A model generated the notes under the pieces. The model saw only the letters and a list, made by a program, of their open reading frames with translations, was not told the origin of the DNA and did not search any database. Source: Pomphorhynchus laevis (Eukaryota > Acanthocephala > Palaeacanthocephala > Echinorhynchida > Pomphorhynchidae). Taken from it: 64,000 bases of DNA. The translations under genes and the position numbers were made by a program. This document shows positions 51,137 through 62,204 of this stretch, one piece after another. The DNA lies in NCBI GenBank assembly GCA_012934845.2, contig WNNJ02000360.1, forward strand, positions 124,001-188,000. The letters run 5' to 3'. The stretch's first letter is position 1; each line of letters begins with the position of its first letter.

Positions 51137-51991
51137 ATGGCATTGCTTGCTCATACGAAGTTTGCTCGAGATTTGCTAGGTATAAAAAGTTTTCTTGGAA
51201 TTTCTCCTGCTGACCACCTTGACCCATTCTATTCTATGGCGGATAGCAGCCTAATATGTTCGGGTGATAAGCTCCTAGATGATAAGCTTATTTTTATAAA
51301 GCCATCAAAGCACCCGGATAATAATCCAAATACATTGTTTTATCAGACTACTTTAAATTTGTTTGGATTTCAAGCACAAGATATCAAACTTAAACTCACC
51401 AAGTCATATATGTACATACATGCTAGTAGAAAACATGAACCGGAGAAGAATAACTACTTAAAGCTAGAATATAATCGTAAGCTGAAAATACCGAAAAATG
51501 TATCAATTTCTAACGCACTCATATATTTTACAAGAGATCAACATTTGGTTATCAAATTACCTGTTGATAACGGAGTTGGTCAAGGTATTGATTATCCTGT
51601 TTCGTTTTTTAATATAACTGCATTTCATAAAAGATTAAACAAAGTAATACGCTCACGAGTATTAAGCGATGTAAGAAAGAACACGAATGGCGACGGTATC
51701 GATGAATCTCACTCGACCATAAGTGTTACATTAAATATTCCAGAAAACATGAAAGATAACATTAGCGTATTAATGGATAAAAACACTCTAATTATTAAAG
51801 GAACATCTGATCAAAAACATGAAAAGAAAAAATCTAACGGAAATTGTTATTCAGATTATTATAGATCGATGAAACTACCAAGCTTTATTGATTGCAGTAA
51901 ATTTAAATGGAATCGAGTAGGAGAAAATCTTATTATCACCCTACAAATGAAAGACTCAAATAAAACAACATTACCGCTGCAGCAGCAGTAG
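51137..51991 (+). CDS. Small heat-shock protein with two alpha-crystallin domains
   Basis: Intact single-exon frame of 284 codons. ATG 51137 is supported by an in-frame TGA four codons upstream (51125-51127). Residues about 66-143 form a first alpha-crystallin domain (TLNLFGFQAQDIKLKLTKSY, LKLEYNRKLKIPKNVSISNA, LVIKLPV). Residues about 193-273 form a second, more typical one (ISVTLNIPENMKDNISVLMD, KNTLIIKGTSDQ, YYRSMKLPSFIDCSKFKW, ENLIITLQMKD). The N-terminal ~60 residues hold a short hydrophobic segment and no signal peptide. sHSPs are ATP-independent holdase chaperones of the cytosol. Double-domain forms are known from flatworms. No IxI tail is seen. A Gln-rich end (LQQQ) precedes the stop. 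Confidence 0.85.
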   Translation: MALLAHTKFARDLLGIKSFLGISPADHLDPFYSMADSSLICSGDKLLDDKLIFIKPSKHPDNNPNTLFYQTTLNLFGFQAQDIKLKLTKSYMYIHASRKHEPEKNNYLKLEYNRKLKIPKNVSISNALIYFTRDQHLVIKLPVDNGVGQGIDYPVSFFNITAFHKRLNKVIRSRVLSDVRKNTNGDGIDESHSTISVTLNIPENMKDNISVLMDKNTLIIKGTSDQKHEKKKSNGNCYSDYYRSMKLPSFIDCSKFKWNRVGENLIITLQMKDSNKTTLPLQQQ

Positions 51992-52719
51992 TCACCAAAT
52001 CCGAGTAGATTGATGACTAAGTATTTGAACAAGAAATGGTATTCATAAAGTTTTTAACATCAACTTTCAAGCGCACCTCTCCAGCTTTATTTTACAAATT
52101 CATTTTATAATTTTATCAATTAATATCCTCATGTGTGTACAAATAAAAAAATATAAGGCTACATATTTAAATATTAAATTTTTATTTATTAAATATCTCA
52201 ATTTTAAAGTATTCTATATTAATCTTTCAATTTGAAATATTAATTTATTCTTTTAGAATTTTTGAACACAAATCTATTTAAATACCATAAACTGATAATG
52301 TTAACAACAGCTAGCAAAATATACAAATAAATTAGTGTTTATTGATTGTGCTCCATAATTACAAAATTACAATATTTACATTTTTATATTTATTTATATA
52401 GTTAAGGATTACTTTCTTGTCAAATTTTATTATATACATTGAGGTGAAGTATAGGTACGAGAAACATACTTTATCAAAATTAGACAAGCTTTCAACTGTT
52501 ATGCACTCTTTAAGTCTAATAGAAGTAAGATATATCAACGTAGCACTCTCTAAGTACAAGAAATGCAAAAGAATCCAGCATCGATATCACAACCACAGAA
52601 CCTAGGATAAGTTTTAGATTTAAGTTGAATATGTCATCTGGTATTGAATTTATTTGAGCTGATATGAATATTGACTCTTTAATAGCCTTCTATGTATATT
52701 TCCTTAAATACAAATATAG
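51992..52719. other. AT-rich DNA downstream of sHSP
   Basis: No gene or repeat recognised. Short frames on both strands near 52360-52605 have no recognisable domain and look like chance. Confidence 0.5.
52142..52147 (+). promoter_or_regulatory. Candidate polyadenylation signal of the sHSP gene
   Basis: AATAAA about 150 bases after the stop codon, the first such hexamer downstream in an AT-rich 3' region. Chance occurrence is possible at this base composition. Confidence 0.4.
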
Positions 52720-53092
52720 AGGAACTGCTATGTTATCAGGTTTCGGAACCAATTTCCTCGATCTAACATAACAGCGTGGTCAAATACGCGCTAATAACGT
52801 AATTTCACTGATGCAATTAGATTATTTAGTGTACCTTATTCTAATACAAAGCATATTGTTTGTTATCCATAAAAATATTTAGCTTAATAGTTTAAATAAA
52901 TTTTTTATATTTTGTTGTTTTGTATTATTTTGTAAAATAATTTTCTTATAATTTTGTAAAATTGTAAGAAACAGAAGTAAGAACTTACGTCATCATATAA
53001 CGAATTCTAAATTTTATTTTTTTTCTAATTTTTATTTTTTAATAATTTTTAATTTTTTAATTCTATATTTTATTCTTTAAATTACATTTTTA
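52720..53092 (-). mobile_element. PLE-N copy N7, internally deleted
   Basis: Module with GAGGAACTGCTATGTTATCA and TTTCGGAACC...CATAACAGCG (52720-52860), a few codons of the C terminus, then a jump to an N-terminal segment (about 52990-53090, CATATAACGAATTCTAAATT). The RT is lost. Confidence 0.6.
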
Positions 53093-53094
53093 TT

Positions 53095-53480
53095 AAGTCA
53101 CCATTTTGTATTAGAATGAGATACTAGAAAGTTTTATCAGAGAAAATACATCATTAGCATGTATTTGGCCCCGTTGCTATGTTGGATAGAGGAGTTAGGG
53201 ACCGACACCTGATAGCATAGCAGTTCCTCCTGATGACCTCTAATTCTTATTCTGATACAACGTCTGTTATTTATTAGTCAATTCATAATAATGACGTTTA
53301 TTTAAAATTTCAATTTTTTATTTTAACTTGATTTAAATTATAAAAAATCTTAAACAATTATTTATTTTATTATTTAATTATTAAATTTTGATTTAGCATT
53401 ATTATGTTTTGTTTATTTTATAATTATATTAAATACGTAGACTCTGTTAGCTGATTTGATAATTTATATGCAAATTTAGT
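53095..53480 (+). repeat. PLE-N 3' UTR and module copy N8
   Basis: Plus strand in PLE-N sense: GAAAATACATCATTAGCATG, GGCCCCGTTGCTATGTTGG, TGATAGCATAGCAGTTCCTC, CTGATGACCTCTAATTC, then the A/T-rich tail to TACGTAGACTCTGTTAGCTG. It faces N7 head to head. Confidence 0.7.
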
Positions 53481-53534
53481 ATTCACAATTTTATATTCAC
53501 AATTCTGTTCACAATTTATATTCATAATTGGGAA

Positions 53535-53725
53535 AACGGCTTTAATTGGCAAGCCGTAAGTGAATACGACCCACTATATATCGATATATTCGATATATAT
53601 ACTATATATTGCATAACTATTATATATAATATAGTTATAATATATAATATATAACGTAACTGTAATATTTTTAACATATATTTATATATTATATAACTAT
53701 ATATATTTACATATTGTAAGAAAAA
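53535..53725. repeat. Small hairpin and TA-rich low-complexity tract
   Basis: ACGGCTT-TAATTGGC-AAGCCGT hairpin (about 53535-53557), followed by a (TA)n-like tract with ATCGATATATTCGATATAT palindromes (53577-53720). No gene. Confidence 0.6.
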
Positions 53726-54085
53726 TAAAGAATCATTAAGCAGAAAAATAATGTCGTATAAATACTGCATAGTTTCAGTATTTTTGACAGAGATAATATT
53801 ATCGGGAAAACAAAGTCCACAGGTCAATAATAACTTGCAAGTAAAACAAATTAGATCAGATAACTGAGTTTACGTATTATTTGAAGTCGATAACTAGAAC
53901 TACTATTTAATGAAATTTTGTCTGAAAGAAATAGAGACAGAAAAAATGTTGGACCAAAAATGATGTAGCATTTTTGCTATGACCTAAGTTTTGTCGGAGT
54001 GAGGTTTAAACTGCGACTTAATTTTCAAGCAACTTCATTGAATTTTTCTATTTCTTATAATGAAGAAGTACAATTCAACAAAATA
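53726..54085. other. AT-rich DNA with PLE-N end remnant
   Basis: A TTAGATCAGATAACTGAGTT segment near 53850 is the distal end of PLE-N. Nothing else recognised. Confidence 0.45.
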
Positions 54086-54089
54086 TGAT

Positions 54090-54590
54090 TTAAAATAAAA
54101 TTAAACTTTATAGCGAAAATTTCTTACTGATGGATAATCAGCACTAAATCAGATTTTATCAGAGGAAATATGTCATTAGCGTTTATTTAGCCCCGCTGCT
54201 ATGTAGGGTCGAGGATCAGGGGCCGAAACCTGATAATATAGCAGTTCTTACTGATGACCTCTAATCCTTATTCCTGTACATTGTCTGTTACTTATTATTC
54301 AATTCATAAAAATTGACTTTTATTTTAAAAATCAATTTTATATTAAATATATGTATAAATATAAATTGTATAAAATTTTATATAATTATTCTTATAATTC
54401 ACGACGAAGGTTTAAAAAACATGCAGATTTAAACTTTCCTGCTCGTTTGTAATACTAAAAAGTAGAGTCAATTCTTTCAGATTTATTTCAGATTAAACGT
54501 CACCAATTGTTGTATATAATTATTTATTATTTATCTTTATTTATATATAGTCTAAAATACGTAGACTCACTTATCTGATATGATTTGTTC
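54090..54590 (+). mobile_element. PLE-N copy N9, 3' end
   Basis: The last codons of the PLE-N C terminus (about 54100-54142), the module (54150-54290: GCCCCGCTGCTATGTAGGG, GGGGCCGAAACCTGATAATA) and the long A/T-rich tail to about 54565, ending GTAGACTCACTTATCTG. The following GTTCTACTGACAAGTTATT segment is shared with 18750-18840. Confidence 0.7.
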
Positions 54591-55050
54591 TACTGACAAG
54601 TTATTTTTGACTAGTGTACTTTGTTTTCTCCGTAATATGACCTCAGTCAGAAATACTGAAACTATGTATTATTGTTAAGAACACTCCTATTCCAATTGCC
54701 AATAATAAATAGCAGAGATAAGTGCTAGAATTTTATTTAAAAGATAATTGTCATTGCAAATTTTCAGTAACGAACTGTTACCATCTTCATGCAACTAGTT
54801 TAATCATAATTTTTTTGATATAACCCTATCTACAGCAGAGCAGTGATGCTCCTTTGTTCTGCAATTACACAATTTCACTGTGTGAGCTTAAGGGTATGAA
54901 AATGTACAACAAAAAACGTATTGGAAAACCGAATTGTGTATTATCGGAGGATCAAAAGATTCTACAATTGCAACAGAAATCAGAGAATACCGTATAAACT
55001 CAAACAAAATGTAAGTAGTTTCGTCTACAATATCAAGCGAGGTAAGTGGT

Positions 55051-56115
55051 TTGTTACCATCTACTGTAAAAGAGGTAATTGGAGAACTTTCCCCAATACC
55101 CAAATTAAAAAATCTGGCGGTTATTAAGCTATCAGCGCCAATAGAGCGTAAAAAGCTATTTAACATATTCATGCGTCAGTTTACTAAAAAATATAATAAT
55201 ATAGTCCTATTCCACTCAGTACGCTACTTTGAAGCTGAAATCAAGATCTTCTTAGTTTCCTGGGACCTTGGGAAGGAGTATAGAACCTTTTTCCACAATG
55301 AATTAATGGATCTTGATACAGTACAATTTAAACCTATATAAGCTTCCATCAAAATTTCGAATCTTCTTCCCCATCTGGATAAGAAGGATGTTGAGTCTTT
55401 AAAGAGATTATTAAGGTTAATAAACTTCCGGTCCGTGACTGGGAAGACTGGTCCTCCTCTCAAGATAGCGTTTGCGTCCTCTTCCATTGATAATGCTGAG
55501 ATCCTAACAAAAGCCGCATGTAACCCATTTCTGGGGCATAATCTAATGTTTAAACTCATAAGCACCTACGAGCTAACTTACCCGCACTGCAATGCTTGCC
55601 ACGAATAGGGTCACTGGGGCTCCGGGTGTGTTAAGGAGAAATCTTGTGAGGTATGCGGCCTAACGAATTACCCGTAAGTTGGCGGGAAGTGCTCCTCACA
55701 ACCCAAGTGTTTAAATTGTGGAGGAGCCCATCCGGCGTGGTCCAGGAATTGTGCGAACTTCAAACTGTATTGCTCCCGCCACCGTCCCTCCCACCTCAAT
55801 AAAAAAGATGACCCCTTGACTTTTGGTGCAGTTACGGGTAGAATGAGTGACAGCGGCATCATAAGGTTAGTCGACTCCACCAGACAAGCAATCTTCAAGC
55901 AGTTGGAGAACTTGATCCATAAACATCTTGCCTTACTTTTTACCGCACCAGTAATCGCCGACCCTCCGGTCCTAAAGGAATCAAATAAAAGAGGAGCATC
56001 CTTACACAGAGTTCCTTCTGTGAAGATCGGGAATATGTTTAAATCTAAGGTCGAAGAAGCAGCGTTTCACTTATGGAATATGAAGGCAATGTCCGTGGGC
56101 AAGTGTCTTCCATAG
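55051..56115 (+). pseudogene. LINE J2 ORF1 (gag-like, zinc knuckle)
   Basis: IPKLKNLAVIKLSAPIERKK (55051-55341), then in other frames NPFLGHNLMFKLISTYELTY, PHCNACHE and KCLNCGGAHPAWSRNCANFK (about 55705-55765), a CxxC-x-H-x-C knuckle. SVKIGNMFKSKVEEAAF (55816-56115) is the region before ORF2. Four or more frame changes. Confidence 0.7.
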
Positions 56116-56198
56116 TAGGGGCTTGTGGTTGAAAAGGCGACCTTTCCGCCATTAGCTCCGTCTAGGTCAAGGCAATCTCACCCAGCGAATCTAACGCA

Positions 56199-56800
56199 AT
56201 GCAGAATACTCGTGAGCCTTATTCACTGAATATCCTATCGTGGAATTCGGGAGGTGCTTCTGCCCTGAGACTTCTATCTGGTAGTAATGCAGATGTCATA
56301 GTCCTTCAGGAGACGCAGTCTATACGTCTCTCTCGGGACATTACTCGATTCATCCCTAAGCACATTTATTTCCACTACTCATTACATAACTCTACCTCAC
56401 TCTTCTTTGTCTCAAGGTCGTCTAACCTTAGTTAAATGCTCCCTAAGATCCTCCCTCCTGCTAAACTATTCTTGTCCAGACCTGTCTTGTTTAGTTATAT
56501 CATTCTGTAAGAACGGTAAACGCCTCAGTCTAGCCAATATCTACATCCGTCCTGGTAGATTCACAAGAACAGTGACCTCCTGGATATGATATAATTGTTG
56601 ATAGTGGCTATGACATGGTACTTGGCGATTTCAACGACATAACTGGTCGTTGGATTAATGCAGCACTCCGCAGAGCCAGGAACGACTATCTTATTCATAA
56701 ACCACCGTCCCCTACCTTTCATTACACATCAACGAACTCTCTCCTCGACATACTACTGCTTCATAAGAAATAATTGTTGAAACCCCTCTGCACAAAGCAG
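56199..56800 (+). pseudogene. LINE J2 APE endonuclease
   Basis: YSLNILSWNSGGASALRLLS, NADVIVLQETQSIRLSRD (Asn and Glu motifs), LANIYIRPGRFTR, then in another frame MVLGDFNDITGRWINAAL (GDFN) and LIHKPPSPTFHYTSTNSLLD. The order of motifs is complete, the frame is not. Confidence 0.7.
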
Positions 56801-57711
56801 TCGCGCCAACATATGACCACCTCTCATGATCTAATTCGGCAGCGGATAGAGGATATGTTGCTTCGAAGAAGATTCCACTTTGACCCCACCAGAGTGGCTT
56901 TCTTTCAGGCAGCTATCCAACCCTTCCCCCGAATTGGGAATGAGAGTCTGACCAAATTTAATTCCTACCTCTCTTCGCAAGCTACCGACTACCTATAAAG
57001 GTCGTATTTATAGTCCCACTCCGACAAAACTCAAGACTTTGGCTTATATGATGCGTCTCCTTAATCTCTCTGTTTCTGCCTGACTGACTCTCTCGAATGA
57101 ATATTGGAGCATTAGGTTCCAACTGAGTAAGGATAGGGCAAGCATTGCTTCCCTTTATCCAGTCCATTCTACCTTTTGGAAGATATTCAAGAAGGAGTAA
57201 TTTGTCTGTTGGAAGGATAGAGCATTGGGTTGGATTGATAGTAAAGGTCTCGATATACTTTTAGAGAAGTCGCTATCCCTACATAATTATGGAGCCACTC
57301 AATCACCTCAGCCAATCCCGCCTTGGGAGTAATTCAAGAGTAGGGACCTATCTGTCACAGATATCCTTAACTCCTAGGGGCCCCTCCCGGGCACCTCCAA
57401 ATCCGTCGCTCCACTTTCTTCTCGGGTCTGTTAGCTTTTAACAGCCGAACAAAGAAGAGAAGTGACCGTCACAATGCTATAAGCCACCCCTTCTGATGAG
57501 GCCGCCATCAACATTAGTCGTAGAATTTATATACCTTGAAGAAATCCGGTCTCCTGTCCTATTGGCTTATTTCGATACAAAACTCCCTCATCTCCATTAA
57601 CGAAAAAGCGCTTGCGCGTAAAATCCCGACCATCTATGTAGGCGTAATTTAATTCCACCAGGTTTTCATAAGTTTGTTAAAGGTCGCTCGTTCCATTCAG
57701 CAATTGGTGAG

Positions 57712-58230
57712 GTGGAGCAGTTCTGTCGGGATAATAGCCATCATCTCGTTGTGACTGTTTTCCTTGTCTTTACTGCTGCATTTGACCGTATCTACATACC
57801 CTTCGGATTGCATGCCGGAATTGTTAACAGGGCGGATATTTTGTTGTACACCAAGAGATTCTTCTATGAAGACGACCTTGATGCGCGTCAGTTCTACCCT
57901 AATACGGGTGTGCTTCAAGGATCCCCACTTTCTCCAATCTTGTATCTTGCTGTCTTCATTATACTCTATAGAAAATTTAAACGAGATCAATATTTGGTGG
58001 TATACGGTGATAATACCACATCCCTGTTATCGGGACACAGGTGCAAAGATGTAGTCTCGGACATCAGCCGTTTCTTTTTAGAATTAAAAGATCAGCTTCC
58101 CGCTTCCAATCTTATTCTAAACTCAAGCAAATCGCAGGTGGTTGTCTTTCATGGCGCCCCTACAACCAAAAAGAAACTAAAGAGATTAAATTGCAAGCCC
58201 AACCACTCCCTATCTTCTCGAGTCGAGTAA
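57712..58230 (+). pseudogene. LINE J2 reverse transcriptase core
   Basis: VVTVFLVFTAAFDRIYIPFG (motif A), FYPNTGVLQGSPLSPILYLA (motif B), YLVVYGDNTTSLLSG (motif C, YADD changed to YGDN) and LPASNLILNSSKSQVVVF (motif D). Open for 172 codons. The loss of one catalytic Asp makes the RT inactive whatever the frame. Confidence 0.75.
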
Positions 58231-58854
58231 AATACCTGAGGTTCACCGTTACGGTTTATTGATCGGCGAAAGCTTACCTGGATAGGCTTAAACGTATTCT
58301 AAAGAGAGCAGGGTGGGCCCTGAAACGGGTTCAGCATCTGTCATTAAATGGGAACATCCAAGTGCGCCTCTGGGGGTACTCAGGCTATCTCGGGATTAGT
58401 CTTCTTTTCTAGAGCACGTCCCCCGGAGCGAAGCTAAGGTTTCTTAAGCTCCTTGTTTCTCGTTTACCCAGCATTGTTCGCCTCGATTTGACTATTCGGG
58501 GCGGGGGGGGGTGAAAGACCCCGGGTGGTTCAGTCGGAATGCGACGTGTTGGATTGGTTAGAGGGCTCAGATCATACTGGACCTGAGGCCGTAAGTTTTG
58601 GAGAAGACCGAACAATGCCATTAAACTGTGGTTGTCTTAATTTGTCTTGTTTATAGTTGTTTTTTCCTTGTTGACTGTATAACCATCTATTATTATGTTA
58701 AAATTTTTTTAGTATTATAAAACAAGAATAAAACGTGAATAAAGCAAGCGAATGCAAGCAAAACAAAATAAAATAAAAGTTTTTTTGAAACTTACAACTA
58801 ACCGTCTTTTAAGGCCTTCTTTAATTGCTCTTACAGAATAGAGTTCGCACTTTT

Positions 58855-60660
58855 TGGAAATTTTAGGTGGACAAAATGTTGTTGATTTAAGATGAATTAA
58901 ATAACGTCATCTCTCATAATACGCCGTCACTTTGCGATCCATTAAATTCTCTATTTACGAAAGAAGAACTACATGTGTGTATCAATACAATGAAGAATAA
59001 GAAAGTCGCTGGTCCTAATAAATTATGCATAGAAATTATTAGAGAATCTTTCGATATCATTGCAGATTATTGGGTTTTCATTTCAACTGCTTTCTTAGGT
59101 TCTGCACTGTTCCTGAATATTGGAAATTAGGTATTATTAAGTCATTGTATAAAGGAAAGGATGATGCTAATAATGTTGATTCTTATCGTGGTATTGCTCT
59201 TCTTAACCATACCTATAAGCTTTTATCCTTCGTCATGACTCGTCGCATCATAAAATTCCGCGAATATTTGCTTCCACATGAACAATTTGGTTTTCGTACT
59301 AACCGCTCAACTTTAAATGCATTGAGCATTGTTAGGAATGAAGTAGAATCATTTTCTGTTAGAAAGCCTTTATATACCATATTCACAGATTTTGCTAAGG
59401 CTTTTGACTATGTTAATCGCACATTGCTGCTTTTCAAATTAGTTTATTATTTTCACATAAATGGTGGATTACTACATTTAATAAATAACATCTTAGAACC
59501 AAACTACCTTAAAGTTTTTGACGGCCTAAATAATTCTGAATATTTCTCATCTACACAGGGTGTCATGCAGGGCAACCCTCTGACTCCTACTTTATTTGCG
59601 TTTTTCGTAGCGGATTTACCTCATAAAATTTGTAGTTGTAGAAGCTCGATAATGACGGTACTATATGCAGACGACCTAGCTATGATGTCTACAAGTCTGC
59701 ACGAATCTCAACTAGCTTTGGATAAATTATCTAAATACTGTATGGACAATTTTTTGAAAATAAATGTGCGCAAATCTAAGATTGTAAAATTAAGGCGTGG
59801 AGGTCCATGAGATAAAAATAATAAACTTATTTTAGACTCTCAGCCTCTTGAATTTTGCAGGAATATTACATATCTCGGGTTGCAGTTGAATTTTAGATGG
59901 TCTTTCACTTTCCATGTTGAGGAAAAGGCTTCGAAGATTTGTATGGATACCTGTAGTGTACGTAATCTGGGTGCTCTATCATACGAAGGTGCTATTAAAT
60001 ACTTTCGTGTAATGCTATTATTAATTTTGACATACGGTTTACCGGTAATATGATCGAACTTATCCTCTTCGAACTTTGCTCAAATTGATAACTGTCAGAA
60101 CAAATTTATTAAGCACATAGTAAGTGTTTCAGTTAAATGTTTTCCTACATCGGTCGCCATATTATCCCGCATTCCTACTTGCTCTAATTTTATTGGCGCA
60201 ATTTTCAATTTGCCAAAAGATCAAACGTTTTCGATTAATGAATCTGAATTTATTCTGAAAATATTCAAACTTAACCCTGAGATTTATTTAGCACCCATAT
60301 TTTTACAGACTCTGGCAGCAGGCTTGTTATATTAAGAGACCATTAATACTGAGGTTTTTAATTCACGGTTATCATGATAAATTTTGCATTATTAATATTC
60401 CAATTCATCGAGTCTCCGTTCAATGTAAATGTGTATTCTGTGGCTCCGTGTGCATCTTTACTGCATGTCTTTTCTTGTCCATATTTGTCTAAATTAGGAT
60501 TAGCTGACATTGAGAAACTACACACCTGCCGAAATTCCTATTTAAGTATTAGCATGATGATAACTGATCTTAAATATATATCCTGTTTACTGAATGTTAT
60601 ATTTGTTTGTTTTCAATCCTTATGGAAAGGTTATGCGAATAAATAAATTTCTTTACAATA
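58855..60660 (+). mobile_element. Second APE-type (Jockey-like) LINE, RT to 3' end
   Basis: A LINE family distinct from J: KNKKVAGPNKLCIEIIRESF (fingers, about 58995), then the RT ORF (59070-59810). Beyond the TGA at about 59808-59810 homology continues in frame (ITYLGLQLNFRWSFTFHVEE, about 59865) through stops to a C-terminal cysteine-containing end (about 60410-60470, C-x-C-x2-C). The A-rich end is near 60660-60700. The APE domain is not seen (5' truncated). Confidence 0.75.
59070..59810 (+). CDS. LINE reverse transcriptase (246 codons)
   Basis: VPEYWKLGIIKSLYKGKDDA, DSYRGIALLNHTYKLLSFVM, HEQFGFRTNRSTLNALSIVR, TIFTDFAKAFDYVNRTLLL (motif A), TQGVMQGNPLTPTLFAFFVA (motif B, usual QGD changed to QGN), MTVLYADDLAMMS (motif C, YADD intact) and NFLKINVRKSKIVKLRRGG (motif D). 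A complete RT palm without interruption. Open upstream in the same frame to some extent. Confidence 0.8.
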   Translation: MGFHFNCFLRFCTVPEYWKLGIIKSLYKGKDDANNVDSYRGIALLNHTYKLLSFVMTRRIIKFREYLLPHEQFGFRTNRSTLNALSIVRNEVESFSVRKPLYTIFTDFAKAFDYVNRTLLLFKLVYYFHINGGLLHLINNILEPNYLKVFDGLNNSEYFSSTQGVMQGNPLTPTLFAFFVADLPHKICSCRSSIMTVLYADDLAMMSTSLHESQLALDKLSKYCMDNFLKINVRKSKIVKLRRGGP

Positions 60661-60761
60661 TAATTTAATTATTTTTTATTTTATTTTTATCATTTTGTTC
60701 AATTAATGATTATTATTATTAATAATAATATAATAATTAAAACTATAGTCAATCAATCAAA

Positions 60762-60898
60762 ATCTGTCATTAAATGGGAACATCCAAGTGCGCCTCTGGG
60801 GGTACTCAGGCTATCTCGGGATTAGTCTTCTTTTCTAGAGGACGTCCCCCGGAGCGAAGCTAAGGTTTCTTAAGCTCCTTGTTTCTCGTTTACCCAGC
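60762..60898 (+). repeat. 137-bp fragment of LINE J, almost identical to J2
   Basis: 60762-60898 matches 58335-58471 with a single difference (AGAGGACG against AGAGCACG). It has neither the 3' end nor an A-tail of the LINE. Flanks are unrelated AT-rich DNA. Confidence 0.85.
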
Positions 60899-61060
60899 TA
60901 AATGTTCAATTTATAAATAATTTAATATACGCTGACTCGTTACGTGATCTGATTTTTTATTCAAGTATTTTAAAAATATATTGAATTGATGGTCCTTATC
61001 TCAAAAATAGAGAAAAGAGATAATATAAGTAGAAAATTGAAATCTAATAGAAATAATCGA

Positions 61061-61082
61061 AATCTACTTGTAAGTAGATTTC
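61061..61082. repeat. Near-perfect 22-bp palindrome
   Basis: AAATCTACTT-GT-AAGTAGATTT, with extra partial pairing outside (AATAGAAAT / ATTTCTATT). Inside or just beyond the PLE fragment on the minus strand. Confidence 0.6.
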
Positions 61083-61395
61083 TATTAGAGCAAATATTAA
61101 AAGCTCTGAAGTAATATGATCTTGCTAATGAAATTCTCCGCATAATCGGGGTAACAGTTTTCCAATTAAATAGAATTGTTTGTACATCTTTGCGATAAAC
61201 TGTGGTTTCCAGTTTATTGTTGTTTTTAATAATTTTCGAATCCAGGAAATTAATTTTATTTTTTCTTCTAGTTGAACAGTCCATTTAATGCGCTTATATT
61301 TACTATATAATGTGTCCACAATGTCATTTATGCGGGGTGCTAATTTTGAGTTGAAGACAAAGAAAGCGTCATCAACATATCTATCTAAATGTACA
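61065..61395 (-). mobile_element. Penelope-like element RT fragment PLE-G
   Basis: Minus strand: DRYVDDAFFVFNSKLAPRIN (motif C, about 61385-61330), LYSKYKRIKWTVQLEEK, then in another frame NKINFLDSKIIKNNNKLETT and VYRKDVQTILFNWKTVTPIM. This is the PLE RT segment after YVDD. The rest of the element is absent; one break. Confidence 0.7.
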
Positions 61396-61583
61396 ACATA
61401 TCATTATTCATATTATTATTCAATTCATAAAAAGTGATTTTAAATTTTAATTTTAAATGTTAACTTGGTATAAAATTTCAAATGCGTTGTATTTCACGTT
61501 AAGAAGAAATAAATGTACAAAAAATTTACAAAGTTCAACAAGATATAATGTAAATTATTTAGTGTGAGCTCTTCACAAACTCT
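61396..61583. other. AT-rich DNA with PLE-N tail similarity
   Basis: TTCAATTCATAAAAAGTGAT and neighbouring A/T text (61420-61490) resemble the distal PLE-N 3' UTR. Nothing else seen. Confidence 0.4.
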
Positions 61584-62204
61584 TCAGTTCCGCCACGAGC
61601 GGCTTGTGTCCAAGCTCGCCACATCCTCCCCGCCGGCGTCTACCTGGCTTGTCTCCTTTGCCGTATTTGCAGCTGATTCGGTTGGCGCGTCTAATGCTTG
61701 CAACGGAACCCTACATGATTCGCTTTCGACTGATGATAGTCGAGTTAATATACCAGCGATATCATTGTATGGTTCAGTATTGAACAGACGACGCTTCGGT
61801 GTTTCCATTATCGTCTGTGGGGCATCAGATAGTGGGTGGTTGCGTCCATTCAACGACGCTAAGATTGCCCGAGCATTTCCGCGCATGAGGGCCAACGATG
61901 CTCTTTGGAATAGGTGATCTACCGTTTTATGATATTCGATTTCAGTTGTGGCGGATAACTGTCTTGCTATCGATCGCATGAGACGTTCGCCTTGGTCGTT
62001 CCAGCCCCCATACGTCTCCACTACTGCCGGTATAAATTGATAACCAGCGGACTCCATACGTGCTATATACTTCCTCTCCTTGACATTGACTGCATACATT
62101 GTCGCTGCATAGCCTGGCGTTATCGATGCGTTTGCTATGCACGCTGATTGTTGTGGATGTGTTACAGCGAAATCAACTGCACGAGGAGGGTCCCCATGAA
62201 TCAA
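61584..62204 (-). CDS. RLE-B B1b nuclease core and C-terminal tail (206 codons)
   Basis: IHGDPPRAVDFAVTHPQQSA is the catalytic acidic box. AGYQFIPAVVETYGGWNDQG, ERLMRSIARQLSATTEIEYH and LFQRASLALMRGNARAILAS are the tail that is also the N terminus of the ubiquilin chimera. The final ~75 residues (METPKRRLFN ... DTSRSWRN) are unlike those of the other copies. Open throughout, showing that nuclease and tail normally share one frame. Confidence 0.8.
   Translation of the reverse strand: MIHGDPPRAVDFAVTHPQQSACIANASITPGYAATMYAVNVKERKYIARMESAGYQFIPAVVETYGGWNDQGERLMRSIARQLSATTEIEYHKTVDHLFQRASLALMRGNARAILASLNGRNHPLSDAPQTIMETPKRRLFNTEPYNDIAGILTRLSSVESESCRVPLQALDAPTESAANTAKETSQVDAGGEDVASLDTSRSWRN

Larger units (their letters stand above)
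54890..58775 (+). mobile_element. APE-type LINE copy J2 (Jockey/I-like)
   Basis: Same element as J1, on the plus strand: gag-like ORF1 (54921-56115) with knuckles, APE endonuclease (56199-56800), an intermediate region (56800-57650), RT (57712-58230), a thumb (to about 58610) and an A-rich 3' end (about 58735-58785). Many stops and frame changes. Motif C is changed to YGDN. A 137-bp piece of its 3' half recurs at 60762-60898. Confidence 0.8.

Noticed and set aside
52359-52605. Small overlapping ORFs on both strands downstream of the sHSP gene
   Set aside because: No domain, no conservation evidence; expected by chance in such sequence.
53577-53720. Regulatory or origin-like TA palindromes
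   Set aside because: Simple (TA)n-type low complexity explains them.
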